From an uncultured Pseudomonadota bacterium (lineage in GTDB: Bacteria; Pseudomonadota; Gammaproteobacteria; CAJXQU01), in contig CAJXQU010000007.1 in NCBI GenBank assembly GCA_913058255.1, positions 42,482 through 106,481 on the forward strand: 64,000 bases of DNA, in the 5' to 3' direction. Below are positions 1-8,973 of this stretch, in pieces. Within the stretch, counting starts at the first letter, position 1, and every line of letters starts with the position of its first letter. The notes under the pieces were generated by a model that made no database searches, had not been told where the DNA came from, and saw only the letters and a program-made list of their open reading frames with translations. A program made the position numbers and the translations under genes.

Positions 1-896
1 AAGAGGCGCACGCTTTTCTAAGAAAGTTACTCGCCAATGATGTGAGCAAGCTTAAAACAACAGGGCAGGCGCTGTATTCCTGCATGCTCAATGAGAACGG
101 CGGTGTCATTGATGATCTGATCGTCTACTTTAGACAACAGAATAACTATCGGATCGTTTCGAATGCGGGAACTCGTCAGAAGGTCAGTGACTGGTTTAAA
201 CGGGTGTCGGTCGATTTCGAGGTGGAGATTACTACACAAAATGAGCTAGCGATCATCGCCGTGCAAGGCCCTGAAACACGAGGTATTCTTTGTGAGGTTC
301 TTGCACAATGTGCTGATCAACTACTGATGCTTTCAGCCTTTAATGCCTTTCAATGGCACGATCTATTTATCGCATGTACAGGCTATACTGGAGAAGATGG
401 TTTTGAGATCATCTTGCCCGCTGAACAGAGTGCAGATTTCTGGCAACAATTAATTGACGTGGGTATCAAGCCTATCGGTTTGGGTGCACGTGACTCGTTG
501 CGGCTGGAAGCTGGAATGAATCTTTATGGTTCTGATATGGATGAAGAGATTTCACCACTACAAGCAGGCTTGAGCTGGACGGTCGCCTTGCAAGATGAAA
601 CGCGAAATTTTATCGGCCGAGCCGCTTTACAAGCAGAAAAATCTAACGGTATCAGCCGCCAGCAAATTGGGCTGTTATTGAATGAGAAAGGCGTTTTGCG
701 AGCCCATCAAGAGTTGTTTATTGCGGATCAACTTATTGGCGAGATCACCAGTGGTGGTTTTTCTCCAGTGTTAGGGCAGGCAATCGCTTTGGCTAGAGTC
801 GATGCCCATATAGATACTAAGCAGTTGGCAGATATTGAAGTAGAGATCAGAAACAAACGTCAAGCTGTGGAGGTAACCAAACCACCTTTTATTTAA
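1..896 (+). CDS. gcvT: Aminomethyltransferase (glycine cleavage T protein), 5' end outside window
   Basis: The T protein transfers the aminomethyl group from the lipoyl H protein to tetrahydrofolate, releasing ammonia. The frame is already open at base 3 and reads EAHAFLRKLLANDVSKL before the first internal GTG at 42, so the gene starts upstream and this is a 3' fragment. Visible family features are a GGVIDDLIVY segment, the ALIAVQGP-like stretch (LAIIAVQGPETR), TGYTGEDGFEI and GLGARDSLRLEAGMNLYG, followed by a C-terminal barrel ending IRNKRQAVEVTKPPFI. gcvP follows after 69 bases with no gcvH in between, although gcvT-gcvH-gcvP is the usual order; gcvH may lie upstream of gcvT. The identification is secure, the start cannot be seen. 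Confidence 0.95.
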   Translation, partial: EAHAFLRKLLANDVSKLKTTGQALYSCMLNENGGVIDDLIVYFRQQNNYRIVSNAGTRQKVSDWFKRVSVDFEVEITTQNELAIIAVQGPETRGILCEVLAQCADQLLMLSAFNAFQWHDLFIACTGYTGEDGFEIILPAEQSADFWQQLIDVGIKPIGLGARDSLRLEAGMNLYGSDMDEEISPLQAGLSWTVALQDETRNFIGRAALQAEKSNGISRQQIGLLLNEKGVLRAHQELFIADQLIGEITSGGFSPVLGQAIALARVDAHIDTKQLADIEVEIRNKRQAVEVTKPPFI

Positions 897-965
897 TTAT
901 ACCGATTCGGAACTACACACTTTTTTTTAACATAGACTTTAATCTTACAAAGGAAAGGTAACGCT

Positions 966-3872
966 ATGAGTGAGAAAGCTAACCAAAGAATCCCTCTAAA
1001 TGAGTTAGAAATGAGCGGTGATTTTATCCGCCGGCATATTGGGCCAGATCCCCACCAGTTACGTGAGATGCTAGACGAACTGGAAATAAATGAACTGGAT
1101 GACATCATCGAAAAAGTCGTTCCAGAAAATATTTTAAACAAAGAACCGTTGACTCTCACCTCGACGATGAGTGAGCGATCGGTTAGAACTTACATTCGCA
1201 AAGTTCGGGCACGTAACAAGGTTTTTATCTCGATGATTGGGATGGGCTATTACGGCACCGTCATGCCACCGGTGATCAAGCGAAATGTTCTCGAAAATCC
1301 AGGCTGGTACACGGCCTATACGCCTTATCAGGCTGAGATAAGTCAAGGCCGCTTGGAAGCGATCTTAAATTTCCAACAAATGGTGATGGATCTTACTGGC
1401 ATGGAGATGGCGAATGCTTCCATGCTGGATGAAGCCACTGCTGCGGCAGAGGCGATGGCCATGTCGAAGCGATTATCAAAATCAAAATGTAATGCCTTTT
1501 TTGTTGATCAAGACTGTCATCCACAAACCATTGCGGTGATCAAGACACGTGCAGAGGGTTTTGGTTATGAGTTGATTATCGGTGATCCCTATAACGATCT
1601 CAGCAAGCATGATGTCTTTGGTGTGATCGTCCAATACCCCGGTTCTAGTGGTGAGGTTCGAGATCTCGAACCTATTGTAACTGCGGCTCATCAACAGTCG
1701 GCATTAGTCACCGTCGCAGCCGATCTTTTGAGCCTCGTGTTATTAAAAACACCGGGTGAAATGGATGCCGATATTGTCATCGGTAATTCACAACGTTTCG
1801 GCGTACCAATGGGCTATGGCGGTCCTCATGCAGCATTCTTTGCGACGCGAGAAGCTTATAAGCGATCTGTTCCGGGCAGGATTATTGGCGTTTCAAATGA
1901 CGCCTTGGGTCAGCCCGCTTATCGGCTAGCACTACAGACGCGCGAGCAGCATATTCGACGTGACAAAGCGACCAGTAATATTTGTACATCACAGGCTCTA
2001 CTGGCGATTTTAGCGAGTTTCTATGCGGTTTATTATGGCCCCAAAGAGCTGAAAATGATTGCCACTCGTGTACATCGGTTAACCTCAATTTTGGTTGCGG
2101 GCCTCCGTCATTTGGGGATAGAGGTCATGAACGAGTGTTATTACGACACGATCAAGATTCATACGCCAGGACGAGCGAAGCGTATCGCTGCTCGTGCACG
2201 AGAGTCACAAATAAATCTGCGGGTTTACGATGCTGATCATATTGGTATCGCGATTGATGAAACGATCCGTCGGATAGAAATTAGAAAGGTTTGGAAGCTG
2301 TTTTCTAAAACCAAAACAGAGAAAATGTATGTCGGCCCTTTGGATGAGGATGTTGAAGAATGTATTCCTGATTCATTGTTACGCAAGACTAAATTTCTTA
2401 CACACCCAGTCTTTAGCCGCTATCATTCTGAAAGCGAAATTATGCGCTACATGCGTCGTTTAGCACGCAAAGATATTGCCTTAGATCGTTCGATGATTCC
2501 GCTTGGCTCTTGCACTATGAAGCTCAATGCGGCAGCTGAAATGCAGGCAGTTTCGTATCGTGAGTTTAACGCCATGCATCCCTTTGCACCGTTGGATCAG
2601 GCGCAGGGTTATTTGCAGTTGTTTGACGAACTAGAAGACATGCTTTGTGATCTGACAGGGTTTGATGCCTTCTCATTTCAACCCAATGCGGGTTCGCAGG
2701 GCGAGTATGCCGGCCTGTTAGTGATCAAGAAGTATCATCAGTCACAAGGTCAGGGACATCGAAATATCTGTTTGATCCCCGCTTCGGCTCATGGCACCAA
2801 CCCAGCAAGCGCGATGATGGCTGGCTTGAAGATTGTGGTCGTCGCCTGTGATGATGCGGGCAATGTTGATCTGGACGATCTTACGGCAAAAGCTAGCGAA
2901 CATGCAGACGAACTCGCGGCTTTGATGATCACTTATCCATCAACACATGGTGTGTTTGAAGAGGCTTTTGTTGATATTTGTGCGCTGATCCATGAGCACG
3001 GCGGACAGGTTTATATGGATGGTGCGAATTTCAATGCCTTGGTTGGAATTAGTCGCCCCGGAAAAATCGGTGCAGATGTTTCACATCTCAACCTTCATAA
3101 GACCTTTGCAATTCCACATGGCGGTGGTGGTCCTGGTGTTGGACCAATAGGCGTCGGCAGACATCTTGCCGCTTTCTTGCCCGATCATCCGGTCGTCGCG
3201 GGTGTTAATCCGGCGGCGGGCAATCATGACACGATTGGAGCAATCGCTGCTGCACCTTGGGGATCTGCGAGCATTTTGGCCATTTCTTGGGCCTACATCG
3301 CGATGATGGGCAGTGATGGTTTACGCCGCGCGACGCTAGTGGCGATTTTGAGTGCTAACTACATTAAGTCTAGGCTGTCTCAGCATTATCCGATTCTCTA
3401 TACGGGCAAAAATGGTATGGTTGCGCATGAATGTATTATTGATCTGCGACCGATCAAAAAAGCCTGCGGCATTACCGTTGATGATATTGCTAAGCGACTA
3501 ATCGATTATGGTTTCCATGCCCCAACCATGTCATTTCCTGTACCTGATACGATGATGATCGAGCCAACCGAAAGTGAAAATAAGCGCGAAATTGATCGCT
3601 TTATTGATGCGATGATCTCGATTCGACATGAAATTAAGCAGGTGGAAGACGGCAAAGTTGATGCAGAAAACAATGTATTAACCAATGCGCCGCACCCGGA
3701 TGTCTTACTCAAGCAGGAATGGCCATTTCCTTACACGATGCAAGCCGCTTTTTATCCGCTACCGGAAACGCATGATGATAAATATTGGCCACCTGTGGCA
3801 CGGATCGACAATAAGGCTGGAGATAAAAATTTGGTGTGTAGTTGCCCACCAATGAGTGCATATGAAGAGTAA
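966..3872 (+). CDS. gcvP: Glycine dehydrogenase (decarboxylating), P protein
   Basis: The PLP-dependent P protein decarboxylates glycine and loads the aminomethyl moiety on the H-protein lipoate. The 968 residues match the single-chain (alpha plus beta fused) form of about 950-960 residues. The N-terminal half starts with FIRRHIGPDPHQLREML and has MIGMGYYGTVMPPVI. The C-terminal half carries SCTMKLNAAAEM, SFQPNAGSQGEYAGL, SAHGTNPASA and the PLP-lysine loop NLHKTFAIPHGGGGPG, with the lysine at about residue 712. A clear AAAGGAAAGG ribosome site precedes the ATG. It lies directly after gcvT and upstream of serC-serB, so glycine and serine interconversion genes are grouped here; glyA is 13 kb away. 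Confidence 0.97.
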   Translation: MSEKANQRIPLNELEMSGDFIRRHIGPDPHQLREMLDELEINELDDIIEKVVPENILNKEPLTLTSTMSERSVRTYIRKVRARNKVFISMIGMGYYGTVMPPVIKRNVLENPGWYTAYTPYQAEISQGRLEAILNFQQMVMDLTGMEMANASMLDEATAAAEAMAMSKRLSKSKCNAFFVDQDCHPQTIAVIKTRAEGFGYELIIGDPYNDLSKHDVFGVIVQYPGSSGEVRDLEPIVTAAHQQSALVTVAADLLSLVLLKTPGEMDADIVIGNSQRFGVPMGYGGPHAAFFATREAYKRSVPGRIIGVSNDALGQPAYRLALQTREQHIRRDKATSNICTSQALLAILASFYAVYYGPKELKMIATRVHRLTSILVAGLRHLGIEVMNECYYDTIKIHTPGRAKRIAARARESQINLRVYDADHIGIAIDETIRRIEIRKVWKLFSKTKTEKMYVGPLDEDVEECIPDSLLRKTKFLTHPVFSRYHSESEIMRYMRRLARKDIALDRSMIPLGSCTMKLNAAAEMQAVSYREFNAMHPFAPLDQAQGYLQLFDELEDMLCDLTGFDAFSFQPNAGSQGEYAGLLVIKKYHQSQGQGHRNICLIPASAHGTNPASAMMAGLKIVVVACDDAGNVDLDDLTAKASEHADELAALMITYPSTHGVFEEAFVDICALIHEHGGQVYMDGANFNALVGISRPGKIGADVSHLNLHKTFAIPHGGGGPGVGPIGVGRHLAAFLPDHPVVAGVNPAAGNHDTIGAIAAAPWGSASILAISWAYIAMMGSDGLRRATLVAILSANYIKSRLSQHYPILYTGKNGMVAHECIIDLRPIKKACGITVDDIAKRLIDYGFHAPTMSFPVPDTMMIEPTESENKREIDRFIDAMISIRHEIKQVEDGKVDAENNVLTNAPHPDVLLKQEWPFPYTMQAAFYPLPETHDDKYWPPVARIDNKAGDKNLVCSCPPMSAYEE

Positions 3873-3903
3873 GTAATTGGAGTTTAGCTCAACTCCGTTT
3901 ATA

Positions 3904-3956
3904 GTGCTGCGGCGCATGAGAAGGCCTTAGAAATCTAAGAACATGCGCTCCAGCAT
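3904..3956 (+). promoter_or_regulatory. Long imperfect hairpin between gcvP and serC
   Basis: TGCTG (3905-3909) pairs with CAGCA (3951-3955) and GCGCATG (3912-3918) with CATGCGC (3942-3948), separated by a 2x2 internal loop. The interior carries a second perfect hairpin, CTTAGA (3926-3931) with TCTAAG (3934-3939). A smaller hairpin, GGAGTT/AACTCC, lies just upstream near 3880. No T tract follows, so a Rho-independent terminator is unlikely. The structure ends only a few bases before the GAAGGAAT ribosome site of serC, so an RNA-level effect on serC is possible. Confidence 0.4.
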
Positions 3957-3975
3957 ATTACTGAAGGAATAACGT

Positions 3976-5127
3976 TTGAAACCTACAAAAAAACCAGAAA
4001 ATCCATTTTTCTCATCTGGCCCATGCCCGAAACGGCCGGGTTGGTCATTGGAACAGCTTGATCAAGCCTTATTAGGCCGTTCTCATCGTTCCGATTCGGG
4101 TAAACAAAAGCTAGAAGAGGCGATAGAACGTACACGTGAGATTTTACAGGTGCCTGATGATTACCGGATTGGAATTGTCCCTGCTTCTGATACAGGTGCG
4201 ATGGAAATCGCTATGTGGTCTTTGCTCGGCGCACGTGCAGTGGACATGTTGGCTTGGGATAGTTTTGGTTCCGGTTGGATCAACGATGTGATCACGCAAT
4301 TAAAGCTTGCCGATGTCAATTTGCTTGAGTCAGATTATGGACGATTACCGGATCTTGAACAGGTCAACTTCGATAATGATGTCGTGTTCACATGGAATGG
4401 AACCACCGCTGGTGTCAAGGTGCCGGATGGAGATTGGATTGCTGCTGATCGACAAGGTTTGACGATCTGTGATGCAACTTCCGCAGCCTTCGCGATGGAT
4501 CTGCCTTGGAATAAGCTTGATGTAGTGACCTACTCCTGGCAAAAGGTTTTGGGCGGCGAAGCAGCACATGGCATGCTGATCTTGAGTCCTCGCGCGGTTG
4601 AGCGTTTAGAATCATGGACACCCACTTGGCCGATGCCGAAACTGTTCCGTTTAACCAGCAAAGGAAAGTTGATCGAGGGTATCTTCAGAGGAGCAACGAT
4701 CAATACACCTTCTATGCTTTGTGTTGAGGATTATCTTGATGCATTGAAATGGTCTGCCAGTGTCGGTGGTTTGTCTGGTTTAATCAGCCGATCGGAAGCG
4801 AATTTCAATGCGATTCAAACATGGGTGTCAAAAACAGATTGGATAGGTTTCCTCGCCGAACAGCCCGAAACGCGTTCAAATACTTCGGTATGTTTACAAA
4901 TTACAGAAGCTTGGTTTAGGGCAATGTCAGTCGATCAACAGTTAGTCGTGACAAGAAAAATGGTCGCTTTGCTCGAAACTGAAGCGGCAGCATTTGATAT
5001 AGAAGGTTATCGTGATGCGCCTCCGGGATTACGGATCTGGTGTGGTGCGACCGTCGAAACCAGTAATGTTGAGAACTTATTACCGTGGTTGGATTGGGCA
5101 TTTTTACAAGCTAAAGAATCACTTTAA
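3976..5127 (+). CDS. serC: Phosphoserine aminotransferase (serC type 2)
   Basis: Converts 3-phosphohydroxypyruvate and glutamate to phosphoserine, the second step of serine synthesis. The sequence has [13 protein letters not shown] at the N terminus, [41 protein letters not shown] and the PLP-lysine region [14 protein letters not shown] (lysine near residue 190). The form with the PGW start and a length near 380 residues is the branch also found in Alphaproteobacteria and Methanosarcina rather than the E. coli-type SerC. The start is a TTG with GAAGGAAT six bases upstream; no ATG gives the conserved N terminus. serB follows 27 bases later, supporting a serine operon. Confidence 0.9.
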   Translation: MKPTKKPENPFFSSGPCPKRPGWSLEQLDQALLGRSHRSDSGKQKLEEAIERTREILQVPDDYRIGIVPASDTGAMEIAMWSLLGARAVDMLAWDSFGSGWINDVITQLKLADVNLLESDYGRLPDLEQVNFDNDVVFTWNGTTAGVKVPDGDWIAADRQGLTICDATSAAFAMDLPWNKLDVVTYSWQKVLGGEAAHGMLILSPRAVERLESWTPTWPMPKLFRLTSKGKLIEGIFRGATINTPSMLCVEDYLDALKWSASVGGLSGLISRSEANFNAIQTWVSKTDWIGFLAEQPETRSNTSVCLQITEAWFRAMSVDQQLVVTRKMVALLETEAAAFDIEGYRDAPPGLRIWCGATVETSNVENLLPWLDWAFLQAKESL

Positions 5128-5154
5128 ATTATTTTTGATCAGGTAGTTATTTTT

Positions 5155-5805
5155 ATGAAACAGAATTTTGATATTGTCTTTTTTGATTGTGACAGCACAC
5201 TTTCGACCATAGAAGGCATTGACGAGTTAGCTGTTAAGGCTGGCGTTGCGGAAGAACTTGTACCGCTCACCAACGCAGCGATGGACGGCAAGATGAAACT
5301 TGAAGAGATTTATCAAAGGCGGCTGGATCTGATTAATCCAACAAATGCAGCATTAGATTGGGTAAGCCAGCGATATTTGGAAGAAATGGTAGAAGGTGCT
5401 GAGAAAGTTGTGGCAGAGTTGATCAAGCAGGGTAAAGAAGTTCATATTATCAGTGGTGGTTTACGCCACGCGGTTTTAAAAGTCGGTGAACTGCTTAATA
5501 TTCCAGAGCAACAGATTCACGCGGTTGATATATTCTTTGATGCGGAAGGAAACTACGCAGGCTTTGATCAAGAGTCGCCTTTAGCTAGAGCAGGTGGCAA
5601 GGCTAAAGTCTGTCGACAAGTGTTAGGAAAGGGTGAGCGAACCGCCGCTTTAATAGGTGATGGTATTACTGATCTGGAAGCGGCAGAAGCAGGCGTTTAC
5701 GTGATCGGGTTTGGTGGTGTAGCAAGACGCGAAGCCGTCGTTCAAGGCGCATCAGCCTATATAGACGGCCCAGCATTAACGGCTGCGTTAGATCTACTCT
5801 TGTAA
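5155..5805 (+). CDS. serB: Phosphoserine phosphatase, HAD family
   Basis: Dephosphorylates phosphoserine to serine, the last step of the phosphorylated serine pathway. The 216-residue protein is a short, single-domain HAD hydrolase without the N-terminal ACT-like region of E. coli SerB. The nucleophile motif is FFDCDSTLS (Asp11 and Asp13), motif II is HIISGGLRHAV, and motif III/IV is ALIGDGITDLEAAEAG. It follows serC by 27 bases and almost certainly shares its transcript. A perfect 8-bp inverted repeat AGCTAGTT/AACTAGCT (5811-5818 and 5831-5838) lies at the convergent end with the RRM gene but has no clear T tract. Confidence 0.92.
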   Translation: MKQNFDIVFFDCDSTLSTIEGIDELAVKAGVAEELVPLTNAAMDGKMKLEEIYQRRLDLINPTNAALDWVSQRYLEEMVEGAEKVVAELIKQGKEVHIISGGLRHAVLKVGELLNIPEQQIHAVDIFFDAEGNYAGFDQESPLARAGGKAKVCRQVLGKGERTAALIGDGITDLEAAEAGVYVIGFGGVARREAVVQGASAYIDGPALTAALDLLL

Positions 5806-5832
5806 TTTAGAGCTAGTTAGTTGATCTAAAAA

Positions 5833-6198
5833 CTAGCTAAAAAAGCTTTTAATCTTAGACAGCAAACCACCTTTTTTCTCAGTGGATGTTGACGTTTGAG
5901 CGGTTGGTTTACGGTTTTGGTTGTTATTAGAAGGACGATCGTTTTGTTCTCCTTCTTGTTTTGGTCGTGAGAAGTCCACTCGTAAGTTTCGGCCATCCAT
6001 TTCACTACCATTAAGTGTTTCAACCGCTGCCTTGGCTTCACCTTCGTTCGGCATAGAAACAAACCCATAACCACGAGAACGTCCCGAGCGACGATCAACA
6101 ATGATATCTACAGATTCTACTTCTCCAAACTCTTCAAATGCATTCTGAAGGTCTTCTTTCACTGTTTTGTAAGGTAAATTTCCAACATAGATGTTCAT
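5833..6198 (-). CDS. Small RRM-type RNA-binding protein
   Basis: A single RNA-recognition motif protein of 121 residues. RNP2 is IYVGNL (residues 3-8) and RNP1 is RGYGFVSM (residues 42-49). The domain ends near residue 80 and is followed by a low-complexity N/Q/S/T-rich tail (PSNNNQNRKPTAQTSTSTEKKGG) and a KIKSFFS end. Such proteins are common in cyanobacteria and gammaproteobacteria and are often cold-responsive RNA chaperones; the RNA targets cannot be inferred. It is convergent with serB and has a long AT-rich upstream region, so it is probably a monocistronic unit. Confidence 0.85.
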   Translation of the reverse strand: MNIYVGNLPYKTVKEDLQNAFEEFGEVESVDIIVDRRSGRSRGYGFVSMPNEGEAKAAVETLNGSEMDGRNLRVDFSRPKQEGEQNDRPSNNNQNRKPTAQTSTSTEKKGGLLSKIKSFFS

Positions 6199-6806
6199 TT
6201 AGTGTAATCCTTAATTTATTTTCTGTTTATTGATGGTGTGATAGCGGACACATATATTATTAATACTCTGTAGGGTGAACGGTCGTAAATTACAGCTGTA
6301 TTTCGTGCCAAGCTCAATTTTGGAGTCTTAAGGTGTGTTCTGTGAAGGTATGTTGAGATCAAAATACTTAAGTTTTTTATAATTTTTAGTTTTTAATTTA
6401 GATCTTACACATTATCTCGCAATTTCTTCTGCTGAGGTCAAAGAGAAATCATAACGGTTTCCTTTCACTAAGATAGAATAAACTGAACAGATCCAGCCCA
6501 CCCAAAGTCGTTCTTGTTCTGAGCTAAGGTTAATTCTAGCAGACTTAATTATGGAATTGTAAAACATGGATCTTTTGCGGTTAAATTGAGAAGGGCTCAA
6601 TGTCAAAATTGTCTCAAAATTTCTTTCTTATCAATAAATTAAATGTCTTTAACTAAAACTATTAATATGGGCTCTAAATCTTATTATCTTTATTATATTT
6701 AAGACTAACGGGTTGAACTTTTGATCGAAGTGACATTTTTATCAGCACTGCCTTGCCTGTTCGTATAAAATCGAGGGATTAATTTCTCAATATAGGATCA
6801 TGAACC
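6199..6806. other. AT-rich intergenic region between rrm gene and isocitrate dehydrogenase
   Basis: About 600 bases without a supported gene. It must hold the divergent promoters of the RRM gene (minus strand) and of the isocitrate dehydrogenase gene (plus strand). A 64-codon open frame on the minus strand (6412-6606) has no recognisable domain or convincing ribosome site and is not called as a gene. No tRNA, repeat or insertion sequence end is visible. Confidence 0.5.
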
Positions 6807-7844
6807 ATGACTCAAATAGCTTCAGAAAAGCGTATACCGGCCACCCTAATTCGAGGTGACGGCATTGGTCCTGAGATAGTCGAAGCAACAGTTCGAGTAC
6901 TTGATGCTGTTGATGCTCCTTTTGAGTGGGATGACCAAGAGGGTGGAATGGCAGCGATGGATAAAGGTGGTGACCCTATTCCCGATGCGCTTCTTGAATC
7001 AATTTCAAAAACTAAACTGGCATTAAAAGGGCCATTAACAACACCGATTGGTGGTGGTTTTCGCTCCGTTAATGTACGACTAAGAGAAGCTTTCAAGCTG
7101 TTTGCGAATGTTCGTCCAGCTAAGTCTCTTCTGCCCGATGGTCGTTATAATGATGTTAATACTGTCTTGATCAGAGAAAACCTTGAAGGCATGTATGTTG
7201 GTGCAGAACATTTTGTTCCTGTCGATGATGACCCGCATGCAGTTGCTGAGTCTTCAAGTTATATTACACGCGTTGGTTGTCGACGAATCGCTGAATTTGC
7301 GTTTGATTACGCAGTAAAAAATGGGCGTAAAAAAGTGACGATTGTGCATAAAGCCAATATTTTAAAAGCACTGACAGGTTTATTTTTAGAAACGTGTATG
7401 GAAGTTGGTGAGAAATTTAAAGGCCAGCTCGAAATTGATGACAAGATTGTCGATAACACGGCGATGCAGCTTGTCATTAACCCAGCACAATTCGATGTTA
7501 TATTAACCACGAATATGTTCGGCGATATTTTATCAGATGAGATTGCTGGTCTGGTCGGAGGCTTAGGTTTGGCACCAGGCGGAAATATTGGTCATGATGC
7601 AGCAATATTTGAAGCTGTACATGGCTCCGCACCTGATATAGCTGGACAAGGAATTGCAAACCCTTCAGCACTTATTTTAGCAGCAGCGATGATGCTTGAT
7701 CATGTCAACGAGCAAGATAAGGCTAATCGTATAAGACGAACCTTAGAAAAGATGATGAGTGAGAAAAAAGGTCTTACAGGGGATTTGGGTGGAACAGCGA
7801 AAACCCAAGAATTTGCTGATACGATTATCGCAAATCTAGACTAG
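6807..7844 (+). CDS. NAD-type isocitrate dehydrogenase (isocitrate/isopropylmalate family)
   Basis: A 345-residue member of the beta-decarboxylating dehydrogenase family. It shows IRGDGIGPEIVEA at the N terminus, the substrate loop PLTTPIGGGFRSVNVRLRE, the RPAKSL segment, VLIRENLEGMYVG, the catalytic VHKANILK and the metal-binding NMFGDILSDE. The length and the GGGFRSVNV loop fit the small NAD-dependent isocitrate dehydrogenases better than the E. coli NADP enzyme or LeuB. The likely reaction is isocitrate to 2-oxoglutarate in the TCA cycle; homoisocitrate dehydrogenase is a less likely alternative. ATG at 6807 gives the full conserved N terminus. It stands alone, with the GGDEF gene following on the same strand. 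Confidence 0.85.
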   Translation: MTQIASEKRIPATLIRGDGIGPEIVEATVRVLDAVDAPFEWDDQEGGMAAMDKGGDPIPDALLESISKTKLALKGPLTTPIGGGFRSVNVRLREAFKLFANVRPAKSLLPDGRYNDVNTVLIRENLEGMYVGAEHFVPVDDDPHAVAESSSYITRVGCRRIAEFAFDYAVKNGRKKVTIVHKANILKALTGLFLETCMEVGEKFKGQLEIDDKIVDNTAMQLVINPAQFDVILTTNMFGDILSDEIAGLVGGLGLAPGGNIGHDAAIFEAVHGSAPDIAGQGIANPSALILAAAMMLDHVNEQDKANRIRRTLEKMMSEKKGLTGDLGGTAKTQEFADTIIANLD

Positions 7845-7857
7845 TGTTGCTCAATAG

Positions 7858-8973
7858 CCATTAACATGGGTAATTATTATTCGTAGCCAATCTTCTTCTG
7901 CTGTTCAGCGGCGTCTCGATGATCTTATTCTCGAAGCACGTCGTAATGATGAGCGTTGGCGACGGTTTCAGGCACTCGAATTAAATTTAATGCGTAGTGC
8001 TTCACTACCAGAAGTACTACGTACGATACTCTATGATAGCCGTGCAGGTTTTGGTTGGGATTTAGTCACATTGACGCTGAACGATCCTGAATATGAGATC
8101 CATCGGTTACTTGACTCAACCAGCACACCTCGATCAGACTTTCCTGAATTAATGTTTTGTGATGATCTCAACTTGGTTGATCAGCTGTTTGAACAAGGTC
8201 GACGGCCAACATTAGGGCCTTATCGGGTACGCGCTCACACGAGTCTTTTTCCGAAAACAGAACAAAGGATTGCTAGCGTAGCCATTTTACCTTTGATTCG
8301 AGATCGTCATTTGATCGGCTCGCTAAATCTTGCTAGTTATAATCGAGATAAGTTTTCTGTCGAGTCTGCAACCGATTTTATGGATCATCTTTCTACCGTA
8401 CTTTCAGTGTGTTTAGAGGCTGCGGAGAATCGTGAGAGGTTACGTTTTATTGGTTTGACTGATGGCTTGACCAATGTTAATAATCGTCGTTTTTTTGATC
8501 AGCGGTTGTTAGAAGAGCTGGAGCGGGCGAGACGTGGCAATGTGCCGCTAGGTTGCTTGTTTATCGATCTGGATTTTTTCAAAACGGTTAATGATGAGCA
8601 TGGACATCAAGTGGGTGACGATGTGTTACGACACGTTGCGCAGTTGATCCGTGAGCAGCTTCGTACCATTGATGTTGTTGCCCGTTATGGTGGTGAGGAA
8701 TTTTCCGTTTTATTGGCGCAAGCCGATCTTGAGCTTGCAATAGAGATCGCCGAAAGGATTAGAAAAAGTGTTGAGCAATGGGAGTATGATTTTTCCGAAA
8801 TTGATCTAGAGGTCTCGGTTTCTATCGGTGTTGCGACGACAGAGCTGATCGAACCTATTGACGATATAAATGAAGTTGCACATAGATTGGTTGAAGCGGC
8901 GGATCAAGCTCTTTATCAAGCTAAAAGAACCGGAAGGAATCGAGTCGTAAGCTATGAAGCAAGCGGAGAATAA
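7858..8973 (+). CDS. Diguanylate cyclase: GAF-like domain plus GGDEF
   Basis: A cyclic-di-GMP synthase. From the ATG at 7990 it has an N-terminal GAF-like sensor region (about residues 1-150, ending PLIRDRHLIGSLNLASYNRD) and a GGDEF domain with an intact GGEEF active site (residues 234-238) preceded by RTID, an RxxD inhibitory I-site at the right spacing. The same frame is open from 7858 and encodes an arginine-rich helix (RRLDDLILEARRNDERWRRFQALELNL) that looks genuine. No ATG, GTG or TTG lies in frame there; an ATG at 7866 is one base out of frame. So the start is uncertain: ATG 7990, a rare ATT start, or a one-base frameshift at GGG 7868-7870. It overlaps the kinase gene by 20 bases. Confidence 0.85.
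   Translation, partial: PLTWVIIIRSQSSSAVQRRLDDLILEARRNDERWRRFQALELNLMRSASLPEVLRTILYDSRAGFGWDLVTLTLNDPEYEIHRLLDSTSTPRSDFPELMFCDDLNLVDQLFEQGRRPTLGPYRVRAHTSLFPKTEQRIASVAILPLIRDRHLIGSLNLASYNRDKFSVESATDFMDHLSTVLSVCLEAAENRERLRFIGLTDGLTNVNNRRFFDQRLLEELERARRGNVPLGCLFIDLDFFKTVNDEHGHQVGDDVLRHVAQLIREQLRTIDVVARYGGEEFSVLLAQADLELAIEIAERIRKSVEQWEYDFSEIDLEVSVSIGVATTELIEPIDDINEVAHRLVEAADQALYQAKRTGRNRVVSYEASGE

Noticed and set aside
1982..2236. Open frames inside gcvP, cheA, flhA and other large genes on either strand
   Set aside because: They are shadows of well-supported genes; none has a domain or upstream signal.
5811..5838. Bidirectional terminator between serB and the RRM gene
   Set aside because: The 8-bp inverted repeat is perfect, but no T tract follows on either strand and it overlaps the RRM stop codon.
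6412..6606. 64-codon open frame on the minus strand
   Set aside because: AT-rich, no domain, no ribosome site, and in a long intergenic region where such frames arise by chance.
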